Assembly (NCBI GenBank): GCA_037577475.1
Contig: CM075183.1
Span: 10,598,471-10,662,470, forward strand
Direction of reading: 5' to 3'
DNA length: 64,000 nucleotides
From: Chaunax sp. Z400
Taxonomy: Eukaryota > Chordata > Actinopteri > Lophiiformes > Chaunacidae
Positions 23,301-37,979 of this stretch are shown piece after piece (the first letter of the stretch is position 1; each line of letters opens with the position of its first letter). Below the pieces are notes generated by a model. It ran no database searches. It was not told where the DNA came from and was given only the letters and a program-made list of their open reading frames with translations. The translations under genes and the position numbers were made by a program.

Positions 23301-25021
23301 TGACAGGTCCAGCCTCCTGACATGCAGTGCGTCTGATGAACTGAAGAGTTTCAGGATACGTGTCCGATGATAAGGCACTCTGGAGGTTACGTAATGACTG
23401 AGGGAATGATTGAGTGCTATGATCCTATGGGTAATATTTTTCAACTAATCTTCAGATGACAGAAAGCACAGACTTGAAGTCTGATGTCTTAAATTAATGG
23501 ATTCACTTCGACTAGAGTGTGTTGTGGGTTTTTCTTCTTCTTCTTTCAGACAGGGTTTTCACACTAATAGCCAGATTGTAGTTACCACATGTAGCCGATG
23601 GTTTAAAGTGCTCATGATGAAGTTGATGTACTGTAAACAGGAGGTGGACAGGCCCAGCTGCTCGACAGAGAGATGAGGAGAGGGAGGCTAGGCGGACCAG
23701 CTGGGGTCTTGGTCATTTTGTGGATCTCTTTATGGGATTTCAACACATCTTTATGTGTGTGTCTGTGTGGTTGACGAAGAAATAGGAATTTATCTGTTTT
23801 GTACTGTTTGAAGTGAACTTGTTACAGAGCTTTAATCACAGCAATTTTAAGAGAAAAAAGAGTTGCCTTCTGGGCATTAATATTACATTTTGATGCATAT
23901 ATCGACCCTTAATGTACTTGTTATGAGACAATGCCTTTAACTTATCTTTTTTTAAAAAAAATATCAAGCACAACAACATCTTCCCTAGACTCCAGACTGG
24001 TGTGAAAAATCAAGCTTTTATTAACTCTGTCCTGATCTTTCAGTGATGAAAATAAGACTTTTTATTCTAGGTTTCATCAATACATATAATAGAATTCATC
24101 AACCAGATGCAGAGGCCTTCAGCCTTTACTTCTGACAGATTCAAACCAGTAAAGGGCTATAAATGAGGTGTCAAACTGTTTTAACAGCTCTGCAACAGTC
24201 TTTCACTTCATGGCGGTTAACAGCTCAGTCATCCCTGCACAGAGGAGTCAAGCTTCACACAGACGCCCAGTAAATCTCTGATGTGACGTATGTGTCTGTA
24301 AGAGAGTGATTGTCTGCTTTTGTCTGCTGCACAATGCAGAAGGATAAGTAACTACAATGCTCGACAGTGCTGTGCTTTGAGCTGCATCATTTCATGGCTG
24401 TCAGCAGCCCCGTTCAGACAGCGTTTTCATTCTGGGCCTGTTTGTGCCTTTATTCCGCCCCGTCGTCTGTCTGAATGCAATGAAGGCGTAATGGGGTGTC
24501 AGTTTGTCCCACCTCTGTGACGCCTTGGAAGGTAGTAACAGCGCCGAAACGGGCGTCCGTATGAAAGAAGCGGAGCGGGTGTGTCGTTGCAGTAATATGT
24601 TCAGGTGTGCGACCTTCCCCGGAGGGATTTCATGATGCAGTCTTAACAGGAAGTCTGTTATTTGATGAACAATCACAGAAAATGACGGCTAGTCTGCGAA
24701 GATAGTGAAATTCTTTTCGCCGCTGTTGCACAATGCCTTGAAATGTTAGAGCCATTCTGAGCTAATATCAGTCTAAATCAACCACGAACCATGAACCAGA
24801 CATTTCAATGACTGGAAACTTTGGTAGACATTTATACTGCTTTTTACACTTTGTGCAACAAAGTCATGTTTTTTGAAAAATCTCCTGAACTGCTTTAGTT
24901 CAGGAGAGAAGGAGGAGAAGACACCAATAGTGCTAAAGGCTTTTAGAGATTCCCTCAATGGCTGATGGAGAAAGAAATATGAGAGACCAGCTGAAGAAAA
25001 AAAAACCTGTTTCTGTTTAAT

Positions 25022-25225
25022 ATACAGTTGTGGTTAAAAGTTTACATAGAGTCTTGAGTTTCCAATGATTCCTATGACTCTCAATTTTTTATGATGGAAT
25101 GATTGAAACACATCTTTGTCATTAAAAAAAAACAATCATGCATTTTTAGTTCTTTCATAAATTTGTTACAGGTCTTCTGGAAATATGACTAAATCTGCTG
25201 GGTCAAAACTATTCAAAAGCACCTA
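25022..25225. mobile_element. Tc1-like terminal repeat fragment
   Basis: It begins tacagttgtggttaaaagtt tacata at a TA dinucleotide, the form of fish Tc1-like terminal repeats. It continues with gtcttgagtttccaatgatt and ctgctgggtcaaaa, segments of the same dispersed element as I remember it. No transposase or second terminus was seen. Confidence 0.55.
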
Positions 25226-28200
25226 TAGAGGTGGCAGAGATGCATATTTTGAGTGTGTGACACTAGCAGTGATAACGTCACTGTATACTGAGAGACGAGG
25301 CAGGATGAAGTGTTCAGAGCAGAGAAGCTTACAGATTTCTAGGGTTTCCTATTAAGAGGAAGAAAGCAAACCTACAGTATTGATGGTTTTTCAGCCAAGC
25401 AGCCCCTCTCCATCTCCACCTATTTAGAGTACATTTATTCAAATGCTAAAAATATTTATAGAAAATGTTCCCACTGTGTCTCAACTCAACAACCTGCACT
25501 TTCAGGGCTTTTCTTTCTTTATGTTCTTTCTGTAATGAACTGAAAGCACAGCAAGCCGATCTGTCCGTCCGTCTATGAATGGATTCTATATCCATCTACT
25601 GCTGTGCTTGGCTGCCCACCGCTTCTGTCTGAAAAGAGGTCTGAAAATATCAGAGGTAACTAGAGTACAGGTGAGGCATGTCTCCATCAGAGAACTGGAG
25701 GCGTGAAAATTATGAGTACGATCGAGTATTTCTGTTAGAATTCTTTGTAAAACAAATTCAGGATGTTTCTTATGAAAAATGTTTGTTTGTTTATGTAAAA
25801 CAAAATATCAGCCATAGAATGTTTTTCAATGAATTTCAATATTGGCCACAAAACATTTTCTTTTTCTCTTTTTCTTTTTATTCAATCACCCATAAAGAAT
25901 TATGTTATCTTTTATACCAATGCACTGCCCAAATATTCAGTACAGATAGAAGCAGATGCATTTTTTAGTACATATTAACTCTTAATTTCTAAGACTTTTT
26001 TGAGAAATAACGTTTTTTTCTAGATACGATCTGCAACCTTTCTTGATTGCATGTTTTTCAACTTAAAACACTTCAATAACTATAAAACTATGAAGTACCG
26101 TCTAAAATTGTGGATATTTTGATCTGGATTTACCTTCACTGACCGTATCTATGAAACCTAAGACTGAGAGCATCCCTTCCCAAATATATAAACAGTTATT
26201 AAAGAATAATTTGCATGATAGAGTTGTACTTAATTTCTCACTCTGGTATCAAAATAATAATTACATAAAAATTCTAAGTTCCTCAGGAACTTTAAAACTA
26301 GGGTTACATCATTATGTCCTCACACGTTGGCCCTAAAGACTTTAAAACACAAAAATATTTAAAAAATGTTTCACACTCCATCACTTGTAGCGAATAAAAC
26401 GTTTGCCGTGTCGATCACTTAGATATCTGGACTGGAGGAACAATTCACTCACAGCCTTTTTGCAGTTTTATGGTGATGAAAGTGGAACATAAAAAAAGGA
26501 GGGAGCTCAGAAAAGGCCTCTCTCTCTCTCTTCTTCCTCTCAGGCCCAATGGAAATGACCAACCCTTGAATCTGGTCTTCCTCTGATCTACAACTATAAA
26601 AGGCAAAGAGCCATGGGCTCTGCGATAAAACAGATAAGATGGGAATTCAAAAGGTTCCTCTCCTGATACTGAAGTATGCAACTAAGCCCTGAAGTGACAG
26701 TCAAGCAAGCAATGCAACAGTATGGACACTTCATCAACCCCAACCCCATATGACAAGTGCAACACTTTACTGCATATAATCAATTCTAAGGCTCACTTCT
26801 CATTAACTGGAATCACTGTGATAGTGGTAGAGCAGAAATGATTGGTTACCTCAGTCAAAGAGTTTATGACCTCACCCGTGTCCATTTGATTGTTAGCAAG
26901 AGTAAAAACTACAGAACGGAAGCTCTAATTTCTCAGGAAATGAAATGTCATCTGGAGACAACATTTACCTCCAACATCACCCAAACAAATGTACAGCAAA
27001 ATGTATCAGTGCATGAGATATTCTCTATTCCTTTTGTGAGCCTCGGATATTCAGAAATTAATTATTAAAATTACATTTTATTGTAGAAAAATAAAAACAT
27101 TAAAAGGCACAACTGCAGATCCTGGTTGATATATGTGTGTGACGTTCAGTGAAGTTGGCCAGATATGCTCCAGACAAGATGATCACCCTTCAGACTCCTT
27201 AAAAAGCTTGTTTCCATAGAAACAACACAAAAATTAGGATTGCTGAACCTTAGTGGAAGTATGCTCACGACTAACATTCTAGTTGATTAATTACCTCATC
27301 ATGAAGCTTATATTTTCACCTGTGTGTTTGTTGGTTGGTTTGAAAAAGCTACAGGTCTGATTTCTGCATCACCTTGGAAACACAATGTGCCACGATATGC
27401 ATGCATGATATGACACAAGATTAATTTTTTTTGCCACAGCATTACAGTAACTGGAAGATGGTTGTTTTTGTTTTTTTTAACACCATGACAACGATTTCTG
27501 AGTCTCTGCATGTCTATAGCTGCTTTAACAACGACAAGTCTGATGGTGCCTTAAAAAACACAAACAACTGGGTGTGACACCACATTCCTATGTTTTTCTT
27601 CAGAACACTTACAAAACAGAAAAGCACGTGTACAGATGAGTGTGTAAACAAACATATAGGGGGGTATTTAAGAGATTAAGGTTACAAACAAAAGCCTGGA
27701 AATAAGAGTTTGTCCTCTAATGGAGCTCTATGAACTTCTCAAAGATGCATGTATGATACAGGTGCCTTATTCTACCTTATGGTGGCAGATACAGTACATC
27801 CTGTGTTGCCCTAATGGAAGCTATTTGCACGAATCTCCTCTGATCTCTTGGATGGAGGGTAAACACATGGCAACACATGACCTGCCTGTCAAACCCCAGG
27901 CACATATGGCTCCTGACATCCCCCGCCAGCGACCTTTATTTACCACCACCCACACTCTCACCTCCCAATTTCTTTTCGCTTTCATCATTTCAAGCTTTGA
28001 TCACCTTTTCTCTCCTTGTATACATCAACCCACACATGACATCTTTTCTGCTCTCTGTGAATGTACAGTACATGTGTGGCATTTTGTATCATCTTCTTAC
28101 CACTGTGGTTTGGGTCATTCTTGCTCTTATGAAAAAGAGCAACAAGGAATTTTTTTTTTTTAAAAAGACCCTGTGCATAAGCTTGGAGCCTAAATAGAGA

Positions 28201-30149
28201 GATTTAGGTTTGGGTGCGTGATAATTTAAATTATGATCAGGTCAGGAAAACCACCTCTCAACAGGCTCAACCAAACAACCATTGTTACCAAAAACAATAA
28301 GTGTTTTCAACACAGAACAATGGATAAATAATCACACAGGGCTTTCTGTTTCTAAGTATAGATGCATTCATTTCTTTATACATCTCTCCAAAAAGAGACC
28401 AGACTGCAAAGGGATACAATCACACTGCAGCCCTTCTTTTCTCACATGCAGCGTTCCAGAGATATTTAACGTCAACATTTTATTCAACGTTTCCGCTAAC
28501 ATTAGCTCAGCTTGTTTCTCTGATAACTCCTGATCCAGACGTCTGATGTCTAAAATCCTTTGTGTAAAGATAAAGCAATCTAAAAAGTGACAATGATGCG
28601 ACTTGAAACAGAAAGCAGTAGATTCAGTAGACATCGCCCAACCCTAGAGAGATGAATATAAAGGCATAACTACTGGTAAAGTAGTACTACATGGTAGCAG
28701 TTACAAGCAACATTAAATCTTCTGTACTCTTCCTTAGTTTCATAATGCATCAGGGAATCTTTTTTTTTTTTTAAGAGCGATCACTGGCAACTCATTTAGA
28801 TTCCAGCAAGTTTGCAACGTTAAATGTATCAGCTGCACCTCTTCTTTCCCATTAATCAGTTCATCCAAAAGGAACCTGGTTTGTCTCCTCGCTATCATGG
28901 AATATATATTGCAGTGGCTCATTAACTTGTCATTAAAGACGGCATTGCTCCAATGAACAAGCTGGGTTCAGGCCCCGAGAGCTTTGGTGTTCATCTCACT
29001 GAAAATTCAATTTATCAGACTGTGACATGAGTTTTTACATTTTTTGTGTGCACGTCAGTAGCTTCCCTTCAGTTTAAGTTTGAATTGAGGCAACGACTGC
29101 ACTTCCATGAAGTTCCAGGAAGTAACAGTAGAGCAAAATCATGCATCATCATCATGCAGTGGAGGCTGACGTCTCCTGACTATTGGTCCTTGGTAAGAAT
29201 GAAGCTCAAAAAACGCTGGATCCTTCACGTCCTATGATATAACCACTAGCATTTCAGGTGTTTAGATCCTCTCTGTCAGGTAGAAGACTGCCTGTAAAAC
29301 TCTAAAGTCTAAGTTTATAACAGAGGGTTTCTGTTCTAAGCTCTGCTGAGGAAAGCAGCAGTGATCCAATATTGAACTGAGCAGCTTTAATTCATAAAAA
29401 AAAAATGATGCAGACTCCAAGAGTGAGACTATGACAAGAAGACTTGTTGCAAGCAGGACCACATAGTGAGACCACATTTTTCCTTTTTCAAACAATGTGT
29501 ATGCTTTTATATTGATAGCTTACGATATAAATAGACAAAGGTTGTAAAGATATATGGGTTGACACGCAGCAACAGTCAGCAAAGTACTTAAAGTGCAAAT
29601 GAGGCCATTATTTGAATCCTCCCCCGCCTCACAGCCTCTCCTGGCCAGCCAATGACGGAAACTCTGAGGTCAAAGGTGCATTACATGTCTTCCAGCAAAA
29701 TATCTCTGAACACTGGTGATTTTATTTCCAATGTAATGTTCCAATTTCTTTACAACATTGTACAATCAAAGACTATTCCTCCATCAGTTTCTTTGCTAGA
29801 GTGTCCAACATTTTCCACAAGATGGAAAAATATTGAAATCCAATCCAGGATCATGGCTATGTAGACATGCTATAGCTAAAGTTCAGGAAACTGTTCTGCA
29901 AGCAAATCAAGGATTGGAGACTGTTGGACTTGGATTTTCCAGAGTGCTAAAATGGAAAACTGGGACAAAACGCTGTTTTGATGCTGGAAGGAAAAGACAG
30001 AGAGCGGACGTAAGAATGTGCTCCAACAAATTAAATTATATTTTGCCATTAATTTAAAAAGATGCAACCTTTGTCGAAGCATAAGTAGACTACTACTGAG
30101 CTTGTGAGATGTCAACCAGAGGACTTTTTCTTTTTCTTTAAATTCTATC

Positions 30150-30176
<27 letters not shown>
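30150..30176. repeat. (TA)n microsatellite
   Basis: An uninterrupted TA run of 27 bases. A TG run of about 20 bases lies 0.5 kb further on, at 30641-30662. Confidence 0.95.
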
Positions 30177-30180
<4 letters not shown>

Positions 30181-33100
30181 GTAACACATGTTCAGCAGAT
30201 AAACACCCCCACACCATTTAAGCCCCGATCACACAGTGACTCATCTCTACAGCTTTAAAAAACACAGGAAAAGAACAGCAGCTACAGGAAAAAGCTGTGT
30301 AATTCCAGCGCCATGCGCTAAAAGGTTGAGAACATTTTAACTTTCAACTTTTTAATAAAAACTGTTAGAGAAATAACTATAAGAGTCATGCAAGAGAAAA
30401 GCACATGCCAGGTGTGCAATACCATAGGACTGGGTATAGGCCTAAGAACATTTTCCCTTCTAACTAACTTATACATCAGGAATAAAGACACGGAGCGACT
30501 GAGGGCTGTGGAGCAGGAGCTCCATGTCTGCCTCTCATCCATCTCTGCCAGAAGAGAGCGGTTGTGTACATCCTACCAGGCTCAGACTTCCCACTGATAG
30601 TACATCACATTTACCTACATCTCTCTCAATGATCATTATTTTGTGTGTGTGTGTGTGTGTGTGCATTGGGATGCAGAGTGTTTGTTTGTAATTACATGTT
30701 AGATTGGGATAACCCAAGGTTATGCATACTTCTAAAGGTTGCCGTGACTGAAAAAAGGTTGAGAAACGATGTATTGGTCTATAACCGTTTGAACTCCTGA
30801 AAAACATGAGAAATCAAAAATAATAACTAGATATTTCACTACAAAATACAACAAGAATGACCTCCACCAAGGAAGGAGACAATTAAAGTCATGAAAAAGT
30901 CCTTATTTCAACAAAACAAAAAAAAGAAGTAATTTCAGGATCTCGGGAAGCAAATAAAAATGCTATTTTAAGAGTATAGATCCAAGTTATGGGGTGGGTC
31001 TGAGGAGTGAAGAGGATAAATCTGATTCTGCAGAACACCTACGCTATGAATTATGGTCTTTTTGGGTTGCTGCCAGAGGATGGCCAGATAATTGGCGATC
31101 GCTCCAAGGGCAGACTGGGCCTCTTTCATTGGTAATTTGCAACGGCACTGCAACAGGCCAAAGATAGAGTCTATAGTGGTTAATTTAAAAAAAAAAAAAG
31201 ATATTTATTGTGGCGCATCAAGCAGTTTATTGGGGGCATTCTTTATGTAAACTGATAGTTTTGTATGAGTAAATGGGTACAACAAGCAGGATTTACATTT
31301 GCAAACATCTAACTTTTGGTACGCAAACTTTGATAACTGAGGATGGAGCACAGCAGATTCAGAGGCTCAGATTGATTCTCTAACGCATTACTTTTAAATG
31401 AAGTGTTGTGAACTTTCAACAACAGATGAACATTAAGTTCTAAAGTCTTCAGTCAGAATAATGATTAATGGCTCTGACCTGCTGGTGTATGTCCGTGTTG
31501 GACGCAGGCTGCAGAGCACACACACACACACAGCAGGAAACGCGGTCCGGTGCCAGGCTTCCATTAGAGCGGCACGTTAATCTGATTGAGTCTATGGGAT
31601 TAAAGGGGGAAGTGATCATGCTATCAGCCCCAGGGGAAAGTGTGACTGTATCGCTGACATATGTGTACAGAAAAACCCTGGAAATGTCTTTTATTGTCCG
31701 TTATTGAGGATGAATACGTGACTAGATGGGAACATGTGTGCAGGAAGGTCATGCTGGGTGAACTAGGACCATGCTGTTATGTTTACTCAGTACACACTGA
31801 GCTCAGCTCACTGAATTTGGCACTCAGGTGAACGTCAAGATTTATTTTTAATTCTTGCATTAACTCTTCACATCAGTCATGTAGAAAATACTGGGACCTG
31901 GCCACAGTAGCGATGATGCCTATACATTTTGTCCTGTATAAATAAATAGAAAAGGCCATTTTGACAACCTTTAGTAAGTTTGAAATGTGATCTTAACACT
32001 TGATGAGGAACTACAGCTACTTCTTGCCAACTGAAAACAGCTGCCATTTGACCAAAACCAGTTTTGCCCTGGAAAGCTTTTTGACAGATGTATGACTGAG
32101 AGAATACAGGACGGAACAGGACATAATCCAGAGTGAGCTGAGAGTGTGGAGGAGGTGTGTGAGTCTCTGGCTGCAATGTAGTGATAGAAGCACTGGTCTG
32201 GGCTTATAAACCCCCGGATTACACACGCAAGCACACAAAAACATACAATTCATGATTTTGTCCTGCTGTCACTCATCCTGAAACACCCTGTGGGCAGAGG
32301 CTCTGCATAATCATCATTTCATAGCACTGTCAGCGTCAGGGGTCTTCAATTAAATGACATGAGGTCCAGTAAGTCAACACTACACCACTGCTGAGGTCTC
32401 AACACTTAGAGACCTACAAATATGGGCTGGGTTGTTTTTACCTTTTCGTTTTAAGATGAGGTGTGCTGTCATGTCAACAAGTAAGGCCATAATATGCATT
32501 TTCCTCTCGTATTCCACACTGTCTGACCTTATAATACTTCTGTTGTGCCAAGACCATTTTTATTTCATTTTTAATTGTCAAAAAGGGTGCTCATTTATTC
32601 TCTGTGTCCTTACCTCGGACTTCTGTGGGCAACTTTCTTCAAAGTGTTCGTGTTTAGCTTCATAATGGTTTTTAATATTTGCACATTTGGCAAGACTCCG
32701 CGCAAATTAGGCACACCGGTCTCATAGAGATTTGTTGCCAGGAGAAAAAAAATGACTGGACAGAATATTGTTCTGTCCAGTCATCTTATAAGATTCCCCT
32801 TTTCTTATTTTTAATAATTCCATTTTCCTACATGTTTTGGCCTCTGTACTGAGCATAGCATACAACGTATGTTGCTGCATATTAGCAGTCTATTGCAGCA
32901 GCTTAGAGGCAGAAGGACCTCTTTGGACTCCGGCGGCTCTACTGAGTTAGCCGTGTTGAGCCTGGTCAAACCCATTTGATGACGAAAGTTAAATATAGGG
33001 TATGGTTGGGTTGGAGAATCGGGTGCATTATGCTAGTATCAGCTAAGCCTGGAGCCTAAAGCAGAGATAAGGGCACAGAGTTGTGATAAGTAATCTTAAG

Positions 33101-33989
33101 TCCCAGCTGTATGGAATCAGGTTTGTACCATAAAATCTAACAAAAAGAAGACTTTGAGGGAGAATAAGTCTCATTGAAGCAAAAGGAAAAAAAAGGTAAA
33201 AAGTACATCTCAATCAAGTTTGCGGCTACACTGCCAGCTCTCTCGTTTGTGCTGTCTGACTTCTGTTTGTAGTTCTAACACAAGGCGGTAAGGGAACAAT
33301 GAGCTCTTCTTATTCAAAAAAACCTGTGACGTAACCCTGGAAAACCTCGCCCAGGTAAAAAGTTTGTGTCAGAGCTGCAAACAAGAAGTCAGACAATGCA
33401 AACGAGGCAGCTGGCAGTGAAACCGCTGAGCTGACAGTCAAGAGCGTCTGATGAGTGAGAAAGAATCTGAGGGACCTGTGAACAGGTTATTCTCTCTCAA
33501 AATCATTAATGGTTGATATTTAAGAAGTTTTTTTTTAAATTAAACTAGCACAAACCTGATTCCATATGACCAACTCAAGATGAGGACTTCAATCAGACTT
33601 CAGACAGCGTCCACCATGAAGGCTTTATAAGACTTTTTTTTTAAACCTATGTAGTATTACATTTCCCTTTTAAAGTCATCCATCGTTTGGGCACACACAA
33701 CCTGATGAGTGACCGACTAGTCTGCACTATACAAACAATAAATGACTGGGTGATGCGTGCAATGAGGCATTCCCAAAGCAAAAATTTAAACTTTGCCACA
33801 TTCAGAGCTGAAGGTGACCAACTCGTAGGAACCTGAGCCACCTTTCCACAGCGGAGTGCCGGCTCTACTCGAGTCGACTCGTGATACTTCCTCAGGGTAG
33901 ATGGATGGCTGCCACGGTAGATAGTCTTCACCCCGACACACACCTCTTGTTGATCCTCAATGTCCACATTTGCTCCGGACTGACAAGGA

Positions 33990-34320
33990 CCCGACTTTGC
34001 TGGCCGTGGTATGGTGCGTAACACATCTCTAGAGCTGGCACAGGCAGTACATCCTCTGCTGTGCCTTTTTAATAATGGAGTCCGTGTTGGAAACCCACTT
34101 TAGGTCCTAGAAACCTGAAAGTTTCCACAGCAGAGACCATGTTGTTGAGTACGGTGATGGGGGGGCAGTGTTGGGGGGCTCCTTCTGAAGTCCACTGTCA
34201 TCTCCACAGTTTTGAGCGTGTTTAGCTCCAGGTTGCTGAACCTCCCATCTGTACGCAGACTTGTCACCATCCCTGATGAGGCCAATGACCGTCATGTCGT
34301 CTGCGAACTTACAGACAGGT
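33990..34320 (-). mobile_element. LINE reverse-transcriptase fragment
   Basis: Minus-strand translation, with frameshifts, gives KFADDMTVIGLIRDGDKSAY, containing the FADD form of the reverse-transcriptase catalytic motif. It is followed by LELNTLKTVEMTVDFRRSPP, a block typical of fish non-LTR retrotransposons, and then IIKKAQQRMYCL. Several frame shifts and truncation at both ends show it is dead. Adjacent sequence down to about 33650 may belong to the same insertion. Confidence 0.7.
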
Positions 34321-36774
34321 CTTTTTTTTTAGCGGTTTCAAGATTCCAGCAATCACATCCTTGAGTCCAATGTTATTAAAACAGATATGGGAGATGGTAA
34401 AAACTACAAAACAGACACCCAGGTTGCATAAAAACTGCAATCTGATTGGTATCAATTGTGAGCTGTTGGAGCAGTTCGAGGCTTTTAATTTATTCATATT
34501 TGAACAGCAGGATCAAGCAGCAATAATGAGAGGCCTGAACTAAAGTCCTCACACCTGCGTACTGTTGGAGTGACATGTATGTTATAATAGCCCTAGTTAA
34601 TTCATGCTGCCTACGAGTCCCTCTTTAAAAGCTCTTCTTTGTCTAATTTGTTTAACAGGATGTCACCTGTGACCCCAATTTACATTTGGTGAACAGAAAA
34701 TTGCACTCAAATAAAGAAAACAGACAAAGCTGTGAAACAAATGTTCTGACACACTAAACTGTTCAAACCATTCACAGGCTCACACCTCGCACACATATCT
34801 GTCCCTCCTGTGGCTCATTGAGTCAATTTATAGAACTGAGCCACCCTCAAATGGGGGCGTTTAATCTCTACAGCGGTGTGACACATCCTCGATCTTTTAC
34901 TGCAGCTGCTGATATCATTACAGACTCAAATCTAATGGAAACCTAATGGAATGAAAATCAACTCAGTGTGTTTCATGTGATAGCAGCTGCAGATTAACAC
35001 AATTTGCCGGTACAAATTTTACACTAAATGATATTCAAGCACCGTTTATGGTGATCCTAAAAAAGCCAAAATGAAAAGCAACAGCTGTGAATTGAGGCCA
35101 AGCGTCACAGCATCAGGTTATTGATCACACATTCAAAAACACATTGACTCTGTGTGTCTGTGTACAGCGAAGACTATTTCACAGCTTTCCGTTTTTTTCT
35201 TCTTCTCCCCATCATTTAAATATCAGATGCAAGTCAATGAAGGTCTAAGCCACCACCTCTCATCCACATACAACACAGTCTTAGCATCTCTCCCAAGAAA
35301 GTTTCAAGATTCCAACAAATTACACCTCGAGTTAAGCGAAACTGAGAATAATGCTAATGATTCACATTATGCCCATTAGGCAAACAAACCACTTGTGTCT
35401 TCATCGACTGTAACGACCCATAATAGTTCATTATGTCATTTAGGCCTAGCTGCTAAATGACATCATTTGCACGGAAATGTCACGTCTGCCTATAAAATGT
35501 AACTAAGAATCCATTAAACTCCGACTGACCGTTTGCTTCAAATATAAGCAATGTTTTTCTGGACAATCGTTAACCCTTTGTACAGCTTTGTAACCTGTTT
35601 TCTTACTTTTAGAATAGCAGACTAGTCATTAGGAAGATGCATAAGTAGAAGAATCATTTTAGTGAAATAATAGCGTTAAGCCTGCTGTTTTTGTGCCGGG
35701 TTGAGCCTTGCTAACAAAGCGACCATGTGTTTGGGGAGCTTTGTCCGTGTCTCATAGCAAAATCCAACCACAAAATTTACGAGTGAAATAAAAAAAGAAA
35801 GCCAAAGACTTTCTGGATCTAACACTCAACAAAACCTGGAAGCAAATGTCAGTGGTATGGCCAAACGAGAACAGAGAAATGAGGTTGGGATGCCAAAGGA
35901 TTAGGTTGTTTTAATCCATCCCGGATTCAGCGTGACTTTAAAACAATGGAATTGAATGGGTGTGTGGATGAGTGATATGTGAATTAGATGGCATTCACAA
36001 CAAATATGGCTGCAATGTAAGTGACAGCAAGTTATGAGCTGCATTACTGTTAAATATATACTCAATACAAACACAAGCACAGCTCTTTTTGTATTTGCTC
36101 TCATTTTTCATGAGTTGAAGGAAAAGATCTCAGACTTTGTGTCTGCACATAAAAGGGTTATTCCCCTCAAACTGTGTTCACAAATGTGTTTAAATCTGTG
36201 TTACTTGATGGAGATAATCCATCCACCCGACAGGTGTAGCCTATCAAGAATGCTGATTGGACAACATCATTATTCCACAATGGGATGGTCACAATAAAAG
36301 GCTCCCCTAAAAATCATCCTGAAAGACAAGAATATACCTGGAACCAAATTTCATGGTAAATAATCTAATAGTTATTTCACACAAAACCAAAACTGTCAAC
36401 CTGTTTGCGATACTAGAGGAGAGGGAGGATATCACTTAAGTCTTCTGGATTCATCCTCTGGGGACCATGACTGTCCATTAAAAAGAATTCATGACAATCG
36501 ATTGAGAGTGGTGATATTACCATTCCTTCACAGAGCTGTTAAGGCCACCGATCTACGTCTGCCTCTAGTGAGGTCTTTGCTGGCCCTGACAAACATTTTC
36601 TGATATGCTGCAGCTTTTCTCCCATACGGTCAACAACTCTCTCAGCCAAACAATCATTTACCTTGGCTGATGCCACCGCTTCTCTCTAAAAGGGCTGAAA
36701 AGCTCTGCAACGTCACACTCTAACCTTGTGTTGTTTATACCGCCCCCGAAAAACACTGTTAAAATAAGATTTAT

Positions 36775-37170
36775 CTTCCATTTCAGAGACGCAGACACTG
36801 TTTCTCATGCTTTTACTTCCTCATGCCTTTATTATTGCACCAGCCTTCTCTCTTGTCTAGACCAGAAAACACTGAAAAGGCTTCAGACTGGACTGAACTC
36901 CGCTTCTAGGCTTTCAACCAGAACAAATAAGTGTAATTATTTTAAATATTGTCTTGGCGTCTTTACATTGGCCCCTTGCATCTTTTAGAATTGATCTTTC
37001 GGTCTCACTGATCACCTTTAAGGCTCGTCATGACCTGGTTCCTGATTATTATGAACCTCAGTGTAGTGGGCTTTTGTTTGTCAGTCCAGGTTGAAAACTA
37101 AAGAGGAATGAACTTCTACTATCAGGGCGCTGGAAGTGCAATATAAATAAAGTTTATTGTTATAAGCCTT
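36775..37170 (+). mobile_element. L2-like LINE 3' end fragment
   Basis: The plus strand encodes RDADTVSHAFTSSCLYYCTS LLSCLDQKTLKRLQ and then, frameshifted, an FRIDLSVSLITFKA-like block. These match the C-terminal part of L2/Rex-type reverse transcriptases (HAFITSRLDYCNxLLSGLP and FRIDFKVLLLTYKA as family patterns). It ends near ggaagtgcaatataaataaa, a usual LINE tail. The 5' part is missing. Confidence 0.65.
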
Positions 37171-37979
37171 GTATTTCACTATGTTTCCTCAGGTTCTGTG
37201 TATATTCCTCTCAGGAAAACCTTGCACACAATAAATATCCTTAATCATTTCAATTCTTTTGGCATCTTAATTCCTCCTTCCACTCCACCGGGCTTCCATC
37301 TTTACCTTGCTTCAATCAAAGTGCTGAGAGTGTCTGTTTCACAGAGAGTCAAAGACAGATTTGTCCCCTCTCATGTTAGGTAACAGGCTTTACGTAAGAC
37401 GTTCCATCCATCTGCTTTTACATAAATCTCTATTTTCTGATTACTGTATGTTTAAAGCGTTCACCAGCATTGAATCCTGCCGTCAACCTGTTCTATTTAC
37501 TTCCACTTCCTAGCTTGAGTCATTTGGAAATGTAGTCCTAATTACTGACTAGGTGATTCAGATGAAGGGGTTAGAGGGATGTTTTGGTGTTATTCCGGAC
37601 TTTAAAGTTTTAATGCTGAACGAGGGCTTGTGTTAACACTGTCATGGCAACATCACATAATGAGGCAACAGTCAACATGTGGGTGTATATTTCAAGATCA
37701 AAAGTGAAGAAAACGAAGAAGGTAGTCTGTTGCTTTGGCTTTGAAACAGTCTGGAAACAGATATCAACGGGTCTGTTCTTCAGAAACAGACTAACTATTT
37801 AAAGACATGCTACCTGTATTTTTAGACTAACTTATTTTATCTGTGTTGTGTTACTGATGTGGTCGCCGGAGCTGAATACCATTCTGGACAGTGAGACCAC
37901 GAACACAGCAGAGTGTTTCAGGAGCATCCCAGAAGCAGCACTCTGCTCTGAGCAAAATAACTACACTATTTTTTGAAGT

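Noticed and set aside
27720..28163. 147-codon plus-strand open frame
   Set aside because: No domain, ends in a poly-T run, and a second frame is equally open over the same bases. Treated as chance.
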